Positions 27,179 to 36,506 are shown, numbered from the stretch's first letter. The stretch: DNA of 64,000 nt from JAYRSJ01 sp041920215 (GCA_041920215.1 JAYRSJ010000001.1:341462-405461), one strand, 5' to 3'. Notes: generated by a model from the letters alone, not told the origin. Program-made: numbers and translations.

Positions 27179-27244
27179 GAGATGAGGAGCGGTAGCCAGA
27201 CCGTCCTCATGATGCCCCAGGCCGGCAGCGCCGCAAACGGCGCC

Positions 27245-27267
27245 GGCCTAGGCATAAGCCCTAGGCC
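27245..27267 (-). terminator. Palindrome overlapping the queA stop codon
   Basis: GGCCTAGG and CCTAGGCC, perfect 8-bp arms with a 7-base loop. The TAG stop of queA is inside the stem, similar to the arrangement at 12803-12818. No T run follows on the minus strand. Confidence 0.4.
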
Positions 27268-28331
27268 TGCCGCTCCAGCAGCATCGCATCCCCATAGCTG
27301 AAGAAGCGGTAGCCTTGGGCGATCGCATGGCGGTACAGGCCCATGATGTGCTCATAGCCGGCGAAGGCGCTGACCAGCATCATCAGCGTGCTCTTGGGCA
27401 GATGGAAGTTGGTGATCAGACGGTCCACCACCCGGAACTCGAAGCCCGGGGTGATGAAGATATCGGTCTCGCGAGCGCCTGGCTGAAGCGTGCCGCCCAG
27501 CGCGGCGGATTCGAGCGCGCGCAGCGTGGTCGTGCCCACCGCCACCACCCGGCCACCGGCCGCACGGGTGCGGGCGATGCGGGCCACGGTGTCGGCGCTG
27601 ACCTCGAACCATTCGCTGTGCATGCGGTGCTCGCTGAGCTGCTCGACCCGCACCGGCTGGAAGGTGCCGGCGCCTACATGCAGGGTCACATGGGCGGTGT
27701 TGACGCCGCGCTGAGCCAGGGCCTCCAGCACGCCGGCATCGAAATGCAGCGCGGCGGTGGGTGCCGCCACCGCGCCGGGCTCCTTGGCGAACACGGTCTG
27801 GTAGCGGCGCTGATCGTCCTCGGTGTCGCCATGCTCGATATAGGGCGGCAGCGGCACATGGCCGTGCTGCTCCAGCAACGCGAAGGCATCGCCCGGGAAG
27901 CGCAGATGGAACAGACCGCCCTCCGGGCCGCAGCGGCCCAGCACCTCGGCATCGAAAGCCTCGGCGAAGCGCAGCCGCGTGCCGGGCTTGGGACTCTTGC
28001 TGGCGCGCAGATGGGCCCAGACCTCTTGCGTGCCGGGCAGCACCCGCTCCACCAGGGCCTCCACCGCGCCACCGCTGGCCTTCTTGCCGTAAAGCCGCGC
28101 CTTGATCACCTTGGTGTTGTTGAACACCAGCAGATCGCCGGGGTCCAGCAGGCCGGGCACATCGCGGAAGACCCGGTCCACCGGGGCGCTGGCGCGGCCG
28201 TCCAGCAGTCGCGAGGCGCTGCGCTCGGCGGCAGGATGCTGGGCGATCAAGGCCTGCGGGAGCTCGAAGTCGAAGTCGCTGACCTGGTAGGCGCGCGCGC
28301 TGCCCTGCGTCGAGGAAAAGTCCTGGTTCAT
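27261..28331 (-). CDS. queA: S-adenosylmethionine:tRNA ribosyltransferase-isomerase
   Basis: A 356-residue protein, the normal QueA length. Recognisable segments: SDFDFELPQALIAQHPA near the start, LLVFNNTKVIKARLYGKK, GAVAAPTAALHFD, HVTLHVGAGTFQPVRVE, and the end NFHLPKSTLMMLVSAFAG. It transfers the ribosyl part of SAM to preQ1 in tRNA to make epoxyqueuosine, the step after Tgt (gene at 20141). The ATG at 28331 is used because the upstream frame is unrelated. Confidence 0.96.
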   Translation of the reverse strand: MNQDFSSTQGSARAYQVSDFDFELPQALIAQHPAAERSASRLLDGRASAPVDRVFRDVPGLLDPGDLLVFNNTKVIKARLYGKKASGGAVEALVERVLPGTQEVWAHLRASKSPKPGTRLRFAEAFDAEVLGRCGPEGGLFHLRFPGDAFALLEQHGHVPLPPYIEHGDTEDDQRRYQTVFAKEPGAVAAPTAALHFDAGVLEALAQRGVNTAHVTLHVGAGTFQPVRVEQLSEHRMHSEWFEVSADTVARIARTRAAGGRVVAVGTTTLRALESAALGGTLQPGARETDIFITPGFEFRVVDRLITNFHLPKSTLMMLVSAFAGYEHIMGLYRHAIAQGYRFFSYGDAMLLERQA

Positions 28332-28424
28332 TGTTGCCGAGGGCCGGACAGACCCGTTCCATGCTGATGCGGGCGCGGATTGTGGCATGGGCAGCTGGGT
28401 CGATGGCCGTTGACTTAACTCAAG

Positions 28425-28442
28425 CCGGCAGGGTGCTGCCGG
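28425..28442. repeat. Perfect inverted repeat upstream of the DksA-like gene
   Basis: CCGGCAG-ggtg-CTGCCGG, perfect 7-bp arms, 55 bases before the ATG at 28498 and 10 bases after a TTGACT -35-like element at 28410. It may be an operator or a leader hairpin for the DksA-like gene or the divergent queA. Confidence 0.4.
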
Positions 28443-28497
28443 TGCGAGCATGAAGACAAGCCAGAGACAAGACAGCCAATCCAAGGAGTGTGTCGCC

Positions 28498-28899
28498 ATG
28501 AGCCCAGCCCGCCTGACCCCCGGCCAGCACGCCCTGCTGGAGAGCGCTCTGCTGCAACAGCAGCAGCAGCTGGAGCGCTCGCTGCAGACCCAGCTCGGCG
28601 AAGGCGGCGACCGCGTGGCCCATGCCCGCGAGCAGCTGCTGCAGGACGCCGACGACGCGATCGAGCATGCCGACGAGCGCGACCTCGATCTGGCCCGCAG
28701 CGACAGCCTGATGGAGCAGCTGCGCCAGGTCAACGCGGCCCTGCTGCGCCTGCGCAGCCCGGACTATGGCCGCTGCCCGGACTGCGATGCCGACATCCCC
28801 TTCGACCGCCTGCAGCGCCATCCCGAGGTGCTGCGCTGCGTGGCCTGCCAGAGCGCGCTGGAGAAGCGCCAGGGCGGCGCCCAGCCGGCCAGCCTTTAG
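28498..28899 (+). CDS. DksA/TraR-family zinc-finger protein
   Basis: A 133-residue protein: a long helical/coiled-coil part (residues 8-85) followed by a four-cysteine zinc finger C93-x2-C96 ... C114-x2-C117 (YGRCPDCDADIPFDRLQRHP then RCVAC). The coiled-coil tip is acidic (DERDLDLARSD), as needed for reaching the RNA polymerase active site. It is shorter than DksA proper (about 150) and probably a secondary DksA/TraR regulator. Ribosome site AAGGAG 9 bases before the ATG. Followed 41 bases later by a small conserved protein. Confidence 0.87.
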   Translation: MSPARLTPGQHALLESALLQQQQQLERSLQTQLGEGGDRVAHAREQLLQDADDAIEHADERDLDLARSDSLMEQLRQVNAALLRLRSPDYGRCPDCDADIPFDRLQRHPEVLRCVACQSALEKRQGGAQPASL

Positions 28900-28940
28900 T
28901 CAGTGCCTCTTCATTCATCCACCCACCACGGAGTTTCCTG

Positions 28941-29321
28941 ATGAGTCTGTTCCATGCCGTCGTCTGGCTTGACCACCACAGCGCCAACATCCTGCAGTTC
29001 GACACCGAGCATGTCGAGTCCGAGAAGATCAAGGCCAGCAGCCGCCACACCAAGCAGCATGGCAGCGCGGTGCGTACCGAGCATGAGTTCTACGCCGACG
29101 TCTGCGAGGCGCTCAAGGACATCAACGAGATCCTGATCACCGGCTCCAGCACCGCCCAGGCCGACTTCCGCCACTATGTGGAGAAGCACCGCCCCGCACT
29201 GGCCCCGGCCATCGTCGGCTACGAGACCGTGGACCACCCCAGCGACAAGCAGCTCGTGGCCCTGGCCCGCCAGTTCTTCCTCCGCCATGACCGGATGAGC
29301 GGCGTGCCGACGCCGACCTGA
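28941..29321 (+). CDS. Conserved 126-aa protein (annotated elsewhere as translational machinery protein)
   Basis: A 126-residue soluble protein beginning MSLFHAVVWLDHHSANILQF, with an Lys/His/Arg-rich middle (IKASSRHTKQHG) and ILITGSSTAQADFRHYVEKH near residue 70. I recall similar Burkholderiales proteins being labelled translational machinery protein, with an eRF1/Pelota-like fold; this is from memory and not certain. It sits between the DksA-like gene and recG, all on one strand, so a stress or ribosome-related role is plausible. Confidence 0.65.
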   Translation: MSLFHAVVWLDHHSANILQFDTEHVESEKIKASSRHTKQHGSAVRTEHEFYADVCEALKDINEILITGSSTAQADFRHYVEKHRPALAPAIVGYETVDHPSDKQLVALARQFFLRHDRMSGVPTPT

Positions 29322-29354
29322 GGATCGCGCCCCTCGCCGGGCGCGGACGGCACA

Positions 29355-31451
29355 ATGCCGGCCATGCCCGAGGTCGCACCCGCTTCCCCTTCCGCCAGCA
29401 GCAAGCCCAAGTCCGCGCCGCAGAAGGCCCTGGACAAGCTGGGCCTGAAGCGGCCCATCGATCTGGCCCTGCATCTGCCGCTGCGCTACGAGGACGAGAC
29501 CCGGCTCAGCCCCATCGCGAGCGCGCGCGAGGGTCATAGCGTGCAGTGCGAGGGCGTCGTGGTCGACAACCGCATCGAGCTGCGCGGCCGGCGTCAGCTG
29601 CTGGTCAAGATCGTCGACGATGCCGGCAGCGAGCTGCTGCTGCGTTTTCTGCACTTCTACCCCTCGCACCAGAAGAGCATGGCCCTGGGCCAGCGCCTGC
29701 GGGTGCGCGGCGAGCTGCGCGGCGGCTTCTTCGGCCGCGAGATGGTGCATCCCAGCTTCAAGGCGGTGGACGAGCACACGCCGCTGGCGCAAAGCCTGAC
29801 CCCCGTCTACCCGACCAGCGCCGGCCTGCCGCAGAGCTATCTGCGCAAGGCTGTCGCCGCCGGCCTGGCCCGCGCGCCACTGGAGGAGCTGCTGCCGCCC
29901 GGCAGCGTGCCGGCCCGGCTGCCGCCGCTGCGCGAGGCGCTGCAGTTTCTGCACCACCCGCCGCCCAGCGCCAGCCTGGTCCAGCTGGAGGACCACAGCC
30001 ATCCGGCCTGGCAGCGCCTCAAGTTCGAGGAGCTGCTGGCCCAGCAGCTCAGCCAGCTCAAGGCCCAGCGCGAGCGGGCCCTGCTGCAGGCGCCGGCGCT
30101 GCGCGGCGCGCGCGGCGGTCTGCACGAGCGGCTGCTGGCCGCCCTGCCCTTTGCGCTGACGGCAGCGCAGCAGCGCGTGGTCGAGGAGATCGCGCAAGAC
30201 CTGGCCCTGCCGCAACCGATGCACCGCCTGCTGCAGGGCGATGTGGGCTCGGGCAAGACCGTGGTGGCCGCGCTGGCCGCGGCGGTGTGCATGGACGCCG
30301 GCTGGCAGTGCGCGCTGATGGCGCCCACCGAGATCCTGGCCGAGCAGCATTTCCGCAAGCTGGTGCAGTGGCTGGAGCCGCTGGGCATCAAGGTCGCCTG
30401 GCTGACAGGCTCGGTCAAGGGCCGGGCACGCCAGCAGATGCTGGACGCGGTGGCCGATGGCAGCGCCGGCCTGGTGGTGGGCACGCATGCGGTGATCGAG
30501 GAGAAAGTGCAGTTCAAGCAGCTGGGCCTGGCCATCGTCGACGAGCAGCACCGCTTCGGCGTCGCGCAGCGGCTGGCGCTGCGCAAGAAGCTCGAAGCCC
30601 AGGCCTCACGCGGCCGCGGCCAGAGCATGGAGCCCCATATGCTGATGATGAGCGCCACGCCGATACCGCGCACGCTGGCGATGACCTATTTCGCCGACCT
30701 GGCCGTCTCCACCATCGACGAGCTGCCGCCGGGCCGCAGCCCCATCGTCACCAAGGTGTTCGCCGACACCAAGCGCCTGGAGGTGATCGCCAAGATCGCC
30801 GACGCGGTGGCACAGGGCCAGCAGGTCTACTGGGTCTGCCCTCTGATCGAGGAGAGCGAAACGCTGGACCTGAAGAACGCCACCGAGACCCATGCCGAAC
30901 TCAGCGCGGCGCTGGCCGGCCATGGCGTGGGGCTCTTGCATGGCCGCATGCCGCCGGCCGAGAAGGCCGCGGTGATGGCCGAGTTCAGCGCCAACCGGCT
31001 GAGCGTGCTGGTGGCCACCACGGTGATCGAGGTCGGCGTGGACGTGCCCAATGCCAGCCTGATGGTGATCGAGCATGCCGAGCGCTTCGGGCTCTCGCAG
31101 CTGCACCAGCTGCGCGGCCGGGTGGGCCGCGGCGCGGTGGCGAGTGTGTGCGTGCTGCTCTACACCGGGCCGCTGTCCATCACCGGCAAGGACCGGCTGC
31201 GCGCGATGGCCGAGACCACCGACGGCTTCGAGATCGCGCGTCGCGACCTGGACATCCGCGGCCCCGGCGAGTTCATGGGCGCGCGCCAGAGCGGCGCCGA
31301 GCTGCTGCGTTTCGCCGACCTGCAGGAAGACGCGCCACTCTTGAAGGCCGCCCGCGCGCTGGCCCCCCAGCTGCTGGACCGCCACCCCGACGCCGCCCGA
31401 CAGCAGGTGGATCGCTGGCTGGGCAGCAAGGCGGAGTTCCTCAAGGCCTGA
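29355..31451 (+). CDS. recG: ATP-dependent DNA helicase RecG
   Basis: A 698-residue protein of normal RecG length. Order: N-terminal wedge domain with an OB fold (about 60-160; VVDNRIELRGRRQLLVKIVD), helicase lobe 1 with Walker A G295-DVGSGK301-T and the DEQH box 396-399 (IVDEQHRFG), lobe 2 with LLHGRMPPAEKAAVMAEF and ATTVIEVGVDVPNAS, then the TRG motif region HQLRGRVGRG. RecG remodels stalled replication forks and Holliday junctions. The start could also be the second ATG at 29364. Convergent with the hydrolase downstream (5-base gap). Confidence 0.96.
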   Translation: MPAMPEVAPASPSASSKPKSAPQKALDKLGLKRPIDLALHLPLRYEDETRLSPIASAREGHSVQCEGVVVDNRIELRGRRQLLVKIVDDAGSELLLRFLHFYPSHQKSMALGQRLRVRGELRGGFFGREMVHPSFKAVDEHTPLAQSLTPVYPTSAGLPQSYLRKAVAAGLARAPLEELLPPGSVPARLPPLREALQFLHHPPPSASLVQLEDHSHPAWQRLKFEELLAQQLSQLKAQRERALLQAPALRGARGGLHERLLAALPFALTAAQQRVVEEIAQDLALPQPMHRLLQGDVGSGKTVVAALAAAVCMDAGWQCALMAPTEILAEQHFRKLVQWLEPLGIKVAWLTGSVKGRARQQMLDAVADGSAGLVVGTHAVIEEKVQFKQLGLAIVDEQHRFGVAQRLALRKKLEAQASRGRGQSMEPHMLMMSATPIPRTLAMTYFADLAVSTIDELPPGRSPIVTKVFADTKRLEVIAKIADAVAQGQQVYWVCPLIEESETLDLKNATETHAELSAALAGHGVGLLHGRMPPAEKAAVMAEFSANRLSVLVATTVIEVGVDVPNASLMVIEHAERFGLSQLHQLRGRVGRGAVASVCVLLYTGPLSITGKDRLRAMAETTDGFEIARRDLDIRGPGEFMGARQSGAELLRFADLQEDAPLLKAARALAPQLLDRHPDAARQQVDRWLGSKAEFLKA

Positions 31452-31456
31452 TGGAT

Positions 31457-32401
31457 TCAGCGCAGGGCCAGGAAGCCCTTGACCTCGCCGACCAGCCAGT
31501 CGCGGTCGTCCCACATCAGGAAGTGGTAGCCGCGCTCGCTGATGCGCACCTGGGTCTGGGCCAGGCCGGCGTACTGCTGCTCGAACAGGCGCTGCGTACC
31601 CTCGCGGGTGCTGCCCATGGGTTCGAAGGCGGCCCAGGCGCCCAGCACCAGGGTGGGCGCGCTGATGCGCGGCAGCAGCGGGCGCAGATCGCCGCCCCAC
31701 AGCTCGCTCATCGCCTGCGCGCTGGTCTGCCTGTCGCTGGCCAGGCTCCAGGCCAGCACCTTCTCGTTATTGGCCGGATCGCGGCTCATGCCGCGCGCGC
31801 CCTGGCGCGCACCGGCCTCCCATTGCTCGGGGCTGGAGTTCTGCATCTGCTGGCGCATGCCGGCCGCCATCGCACGGGCCGCCTCCGGCGTCATGCCGCG
31901 CAGCCCCGCCAGAAAGGGCAGCGAATCGACAATCACCAGGCGTTCCACCCGCTGCGGCCGCTCGGCCGCCATCATCAGCGCCAGCACGCCGCCCAGGCTG
32001 TGGCCCATCAGCACCGGCTTCTCCAGCTTGCGGGCCTCCACATAGGCCAGCAGCTGCTCGCGCATGCGCTCCAGAAAGGGCTCGTCCGCGCCACTGCTCT
32101 TGCGGGCCGGCGCGCCGGCAAAGCCGGGCAGCTGCACCAGATGGCATTGCACCGCCGGCTGCAGCGCCGCGCAGGTCTCGGTCCAGGTCGTCGCGGCACT
32201 GTTCAGACCGGGGATCATCAGCACCGGCCTGCCCTGGCCGACCACCTCGACGCGCAGGTCGCGGAACTCGGTCGTGCTTGCCGTGATGGGGGCCGTGGTG
32301 CTGGCCCCGGCGGCCGGCGAGAAGATCAGCGTCGCCGCGGCGATGGCGGCCAGCGTCAGGCCGGCTTGCAGATGGGACAGGGTGCGTTGCAGGGCTTTCA
32401 T
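31457..32401 (-). CDS. Secreted alpha/beta-hydrolase
   Basis: A 314-residue protein with an N-terminal hydrophobic signal (about 12-33). The alpha/beta-hydrolase core shows the oxyanion motif MIPGLNSAATTW, nucleophile S135 in GHSLGG, an acid in VIVDSLPF or APTLVLGAW, and the histidine in ISERGYHFLMWDD. Substrate unknown. First in a minus-strand trio with a beta-lactamase-like protein and an AmpG-like permease, but 132 bases separate it from the next gene, so it may be independent. Confidence 0.85.
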   Translation of the reverse strand: MKALQRTLSHLQAGLTLAAIAAATLIFSPAAGASTTAPITASTTEFRDLRVEVVGQGRPVLMIPGLNSAATTWTETCAALQPAVQCHLVQLPGFAGAPARKSSGADEPFLERMREQLLAYVEARKLEKPVLMGHSLGGVLALMMAAERPQRVERLVIVDSLPFLAGLRGMTPEAARAMAAGMRQQMQNSSPEQWEAGARQGARGMSRDPANNEKVLAWSLASDRQTSAQAMSELWGGDLRPLLPRISAPTLVLGAWAAFEPMGSTREGTQRLFEQQYAGLAQTQVRISERGYHFLMWDDRDWLVGEVKGFLALR

Positions 32402-32533
32402 CGGAGCGTCTCCTGGTTTTGTTGATGCCTCGCATCGTGCCGGACTGCAGCGCCGGCCAGGACAGGCCGGCGACGGCTGGCGAATCGGACCGACGAATGG
32501 CGCGCCAGACGGCCGAACGGCGGCCCGCTTGAC

Positions 32534-33964
32534 TCACCACAGCCAGGCCACCACCGCCAGGCCCAGCGCCGTGTTCATCAGCGCGCCCCAGAGCCGCCGG
32601 CGCGGTGGCGCGGGCAGCCAGGGCTGGCGCCGGCCGCGCCAGAACTGGGTCAGCAGCAGAGCCAGCACCGCCAGGCCCAGCAGCACCGGCCCGACGGGCG
32701 AGGCCCAGGCAGCGCGCCCTGCCAGCAGGCCCAGCAGGGCCAGACTCACCACAGCCTCCAGACCCTGCTCCAGGCGGCTGTGCGGCCGCCAGGCGCGCAG
32801 CGCCAGGCTGATCAGCATGATGACGGCGATACCCAGGCAGATCCAGACATTCCAGCCCGTGCGCCGTTGCGCCGTCTCGGTCAATGCCGGCAGGGGATTG
32901 GCGGGGTTCAGCAGATGCATGCCCAGCCCATCCAGCTCCATCGGGCCATTGGCCATCAGCAGCACCGCGCGCTCGCCGTTCTCGCTGAAGCCGGCAAAGC
33001 TGCGGAAGCCACCGGTGCCGCCGTTGTGCCAGACCAGCGTCTCGCCCTGGCGCAGGCTGCGCAGCCAACCCAGGCCAACGCCACCGCCCTGGCGGCCATG
33101 GTTGCGCTGCTGGGCCAGCGCGCCGGCATCGAAGGGCGGGCGCTGGCGGCGGGCCGCGTCCAGCAGGGCCAGCATCTCGTCGGCATTGGCACGCAAGGCG
33201 CCGGCGGCCGCAAATGGCCCCAGGTGCCAGGCGGCCGTAGGGCGCCCCTGCTCGTCATGGCCCTGTAGCAGGCCGCCCACGGCGGCCGGGTCCAGGCTGG
33301 CACTGCCGGCCCCGGCGGGCTGCAGGATCAGCGTCTGCATCAGCGTGGCGATCGGCGCACCACCGGCCCGTTCCAGCACCTGACCCAGCAGCGCAAAGCC
33401 CAGATTGGAGTAGACGAAGCCGGGCGGCTCGGCGTCCCCCGCACCGTCCCAGCCGCGCAACCAGTCCATCAGTTCGGCGCGGCTGTAGTGCCGGTAGGGG
33501 TCGTCCGGTGCGCGCAGCATGGCCTTGAACATCGGCCAAGACAGCGGCATGCGCGGCAGACCGCTGTGATGGGTGGCCAGGCTGCGCAGCGTCAGCTGAC
33601 CCGCAGCGGTGCCGCTCAACTCGGGCAGCCAGCGCGCCACGCGATCGTCCAGGCTGAGCTGGCCACGCTGCGCCAGCAGGGCCAGCAGGCTGCCGCTGAG
33701 GGCCTTGGTGACCGAACCCAGCTCGAAGCGGGCCTCGGCGCGCAGCGGCGTGCCGGCGCGATCGGCCGCACCCAGCAGCAGCAGCTCGCGCTGATCGCCC
33801 TGCCAGCGCGCGACCACCAGGGCGGTGGCGCCGCCTGATGCGGCCAGGCGCGCTTCCAGCATGGCACGCTGTGCCGCCAGGCTCTGTGCCTGCGCCAGGG
33901 CGGCGCCCAGCAGCAGCGCCAGCAGCGCGACGAGGCGCAGCGCAATCAAGAAGAGCCGTCGCAT
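32534..33964 (-). CDS. Beta-lactamase-family serine hydrolase with C-terminal membrane domain
   Basis: A 476-residue protein. Signal peptide about 1-27. Residues 30 to about 370 form a class C beta-lactamase/penicillin-binding-like domain with S84-x2-K87 (SVTK), Y185-x-N187 (YSN) and the third box HNGGTGG. After it come about four hydrophobic helices (from about residue 375 to the end), an uncommon arrangement that anchors the enzyme in the inner membrane. It lies 12 bases after the AmpG-like gene, so both are probably co-transcribed. Confidence 0.85.
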   Translation of the reverse strand: MRRLFLIALRLVALLALLLGAALAQAQSLAAQRAMLEARLAASGGATALVVARWQGDQRELLLLGAADRAGTPLRAEARFELGSVTKALSGSLLALLAQRGQLSLDDRVARWLPELSGTAAGQLTLRSLATHHSGLPRMPLSWPMFKAMLRAPDDPYRHYSRAELMDWLRGWDGAGDAEPPGFVYSNLGFALLGQVLERAGGAPIATLMQTLILQPAGAGSASLDPAAVGGLLQGHDEQGRPTAAWHLGPFAAAGALRANADEMLALLDAARRQRPPFDAGALAQQRNHGRQGGGVGLGWLRSLRQGETLVWHNGGTGGFRSFAGFSENGERAVLLMANGPMELDGLGMHLLNPANPLPALTETAQRRTGWNVWICLGIAVIMLISLALRAWRPHSRLEQGLEAVVSLALLGLLAGRAAWASPVGPVLLGLAVLALLLTQFWRGRRQPWLPAPPRRRLWGALMNTALGLAVVAWLW

Positions 33965-33976
33965 GCCACCCTGCCC

Positions 33977-35695
33977 TCAGAGCCGGCCGGAGCGCCGCGC
34001 CAGCGCCAGCAGCAGCAGGGCGGCCGCGAGCGCAACCGCATCGAAGCCCCAGCGGGCGGCCGCCTGCACCGCGGCCGCGTCCAGGCCCAGGCGGGTCGCC
34101 CAGCCGCCGATGAAGTAGCGGGCGTACAGGGCCAGCAGCAGCAGGGCCAGCCAGCGCGAGGCACGCGCCAGGCCGGCCCCCATGCCCTGCAGGCTGCCGG
34201 CGTAGAGGAACAGGGCCGAGGCGATGAAGACCAGGGTGAACAGCGTGCCCAGCATAGGCCGGGCCGCGCCCAGGCTGTCCTGGAAATGGTTGAAGGGCAG
34301 CCAGGCCAGGCATAGCAGCGCCAGGCCCAGGGCGCTGTTGCGGGCCCGCAGTGCGCCGCGACCGTCGCCCTGCTCCAGCTGGGCGGCCGGCGTGCGGCCC
34401 ATCGCGGGCAGCAGCAGGATGCACAGCAGGCCCAGGGCCGCATCGATCGCCAGCGTGAGCGGATAACCGAAGGCCTCGATGGCCAGGCCCTGCCAGGTGG
34501 CCGAGATCGCGATGGCCAGGTTCATCATCGCCATATAGGCGGTGAACTGGGTGCCGGCCACGCGCGGATTGGTGACGTCCATCATGATGGCCGAGCGGGT
34601 GCCGTACATCAGGCCCAGGCAGACGTTGTAGCTGACGGTGGCAACCCACAGGGCCTGCACCAGGGCCGGCTCGACCGCGCCGCCGGGCGTGCGCGGCATC
34701 ACATAGCCATGCTGCTGGAGTTGCCACATCAGCCACAACACCGGCAGGCTCATAGCGGCCAGATAGACGGCCAGCGTGCGGCGCCGGCCGAAGCGGTCGG
34801 ACAGCCAGCCGCCCACCACCATGAAGACCGCGCTGGTGATGGAGCTGGCCAGGTTCAGCTGGGCCAGCGACTCGTCGCTGAAGCCCAGCTCCACCGCCAG
34901 ATTCGACTGCAGGGCCAGGCCCAGCGACATCGCGCCGGCCGGCAGCAGCGCAAAGAACAGGCCGGCATAGGCGCCGCGGGTGCCCAGAAAGGACTGGAAG
35001 CTCTGGCGGGCAAAGTCGCGCATCTCGGCCAGCGCCGCACGGACGCCGCCGCCGGCCGCCTGGGCCGCCGCAATGGCCTCGGCGCTGCGCGCGATCAGGG
35101 CCTCCTTCATCGGCAGCACCACCAGGGTGGTGACCGCCAGGATGGACAGCGCCACCGCGACAAAGCTGGACTGCAGACCCAGATAGCCGATCAGGAAGAG
35201 CACGCCCGAGCCGCCCACCGCCTGACCCACCGCCGCGCCGGCAAACATCAGGCCATTGGCCAGGCCCCGCTCATCGTCCTGCAAGGTGTTGACGGCCAGA
35301 CCGTCGATCGCCACGTCCTGCATCGCGGCGAAGGTGTTGTGCACAAGCAGCACCGCGGTGAACAGGGCCAGGCCCTGCGGCAGCGGCACCGCCACCAGGG
35401 CCAGCAGCGTGGCGGCCATCACCAGCTGGGTCAGCAGGATCCAGCCACGGCGATGGCCGAAGCGCGCCGAGCGCAGCACGTCGACGAAGGGACCGAAGGC
35501 CCATTTGAAGGCCCAGGGCAGGTAGAAGGAGGCGACGAAGGCGCCGATCTCGGCCGGCCCCACGCCCATGCGGCGCAGCTGGGCGGTCACCGCCACGGCC
35601 GCGAAGCCCAGCGGGATGCCCTCCGTCATATAGAGAAAGAAGAAGGCAGAGAGCCGCCCGCGGCGGCTGGCCAGCAGATTGGGAAGTCGGACCAT
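33977..35695 (-). CDS. AmpG-like MFS permease
   Basis: A 572-residue membrane protein with 12 or more helices. The first part (FFFLYMTEGIPLGFAAVAVT, then FYLPWAFKWAFGPFVD and MQDVAIDGLAVN) follows the AmpG/acetyl-CoA-transporter pattern; AmpG imports anhydromuropeptides for cell-wall recycling. Substrate is not proven here. Its direct neighbour is a beta-lactamase-like serine hydrolase, the classical AmpG context, which supports a cell-wall role. Confidence 0.82.
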   Translation of the reverse strand: MVRLPNLLASRRGRLSAFFFLYMTEGIPLGFAAVAVTAQLRRMGVGPAEIGAFVASFYLPWAFKWAFGPFVDVLRSARFGHRRGWILLTQLVMAATLLALVAVPLPQGLALFTAVLLVHNTFAAMQDVAIDGLAVNTLQDDERGLANGLMFAGAAVGQAVGGSGVLFLIGYLGLQSSFVAVALSILAVTTLVVLPMKEALIARSAEAIAAAQAAGGGVRAALAEMRDFARQSFQSFLGTRGAYAGLFFALLPAGAMSLGLALQSNLAVELGFSDESLAQLNLASSITSAVFMVVGGWLSDRFGRRRTLAVYLAAMSLPVLWLMWQLQQHGYVMPRTPGGAVEPALVQALWVATVSYNVCLGLMYGTRSAIMMDVTNPRVAGTQFTAYMAMMNLAIAISATWQGLAIEAFGYPLTLAIDAALGLLCILLLPAMGRTPAAQLEQGDGRGALRARNSALGLALLCLAWLPFNHFQDSLGAARPMLGTLFTLVFIASALFLYAGSLQGMGAGLARASRWLALLLLALYARYFIGGWATRLGLDAAAVQAAARWGFDAVALAAALLLLALARRSGRL

Positions 35696-35774
35696 CCTCG
35701 TCGCAACGGCCTGTGGCCGCTGCCGCTCCGTTTGTTGTGCGAGGAGCGGATTGTCAGGGATGGCCCTGCTCCTC

Positions 35775-36407
35775 TTACAAGCGTTCGATCTTGGTGATGC
35801 TCACATCGCTCACCGGCACATCGCCCGTGCCGACGGCGACTGCGCGGATCGCGTCCACCACCTCCATGCCGGCCGTCACCCGGCCGAACACCGCGTAGCC
35901 GCCCTGGGTCGGGTAGTTGAGGGTGGGGTTGTCGACCACATTGATGAAGAACTGGCTGGTCGCCGAGTCCAGCACGCCGGTGCGGGCCATCGCGAGCGTG
36001 CCGCGCAGATTGCGCAGGCCGTTGTCGGCCTCCAGCTTGATCGGCGCATACAGCGGCGGCTTCTCGGCCAGGCCGGCGGCCGTGCGGATCACGCCGCCGC
36101 CCTGGATCACGAAGTTGGCGATCACACGATGGAACAGGGTACCGGGGTAGAAGCCGGCGTCCACATACTTCAGGAAGTTGTCCACCGTGATCGGTGCATG
36201 CTGGCGGTCCAGGCCCAGCTCGAACTGGCCCATGCTGGTGGTGACGCGCAGCCGGTGCGTGATCACCATATCGACCGGTGTCGGGTTGGTCACCACCGGC
36301 GTGCCGCTGCTGTCGCCACCGCCGCCGCAGGCCGCCATGGCGGCGCTGGCCGCGATCAGTCCCAGCAGCGCGCGACGCGCAGCGAAGGCGTTTTCAGGCT
36401 TGCTCAT
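35775..36407 (-). CDS. Lipoprotein peptidyl-prolyl cis-trans isomerase (cyclophilin)
   Basis: A 210-residue protein. N-terminal lipoprotein signal with lipobox AAMAAC, cysteine C27, followed by a Gly/Ser/Thr linker. The cyclophilin domain (about 50-210) shows LFHRVIANFVIQGGG, the catalytic arginine in FHRV, GTLAMARTG, SQFFINVVDN and YAVFGRVTAGMEVV. It should assist folding in the periplasm while anchored to a membrane. Confidence 0.9.
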   Translation of the reverse strand: MSKPENAFAARRALLGLIAASAAMAACGGGGDSSGTPVVTNPTPVDMVITHRLRVTTSMGQFELGLDRQHAPITVDNFLKYVDAGFYPGTLFHRVIANFVIQGGGVIRTAAGLAEKPPLYAPIKLEADNGLRNLRGTLAMARTGVLDSATSQFFINVVDNPTLNYPTQGGYAVFGRVTAGMEVVDAIRAVAVGTGDVPVSDVSITKIERL

Positions 36408-36506
36408 CCGTGCTCTCTCCCTCGGTCATTGGCAAAAGGCGGCAGTATGCCAAGAACAGCGCCGCCGGCCGGAAGCCATGCGGGCGGCTGAGCCGGCGAA
36501 CGCGCG

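Noticed and set aside
29546..32425. Very long plus-strand open frame overlapping recG
   Set aside because: Its translation is low-complexity (Arg/Ala/Gly/Pro-rich) and shadows recG in another frame, a known artefact of G+C-rich DNA.
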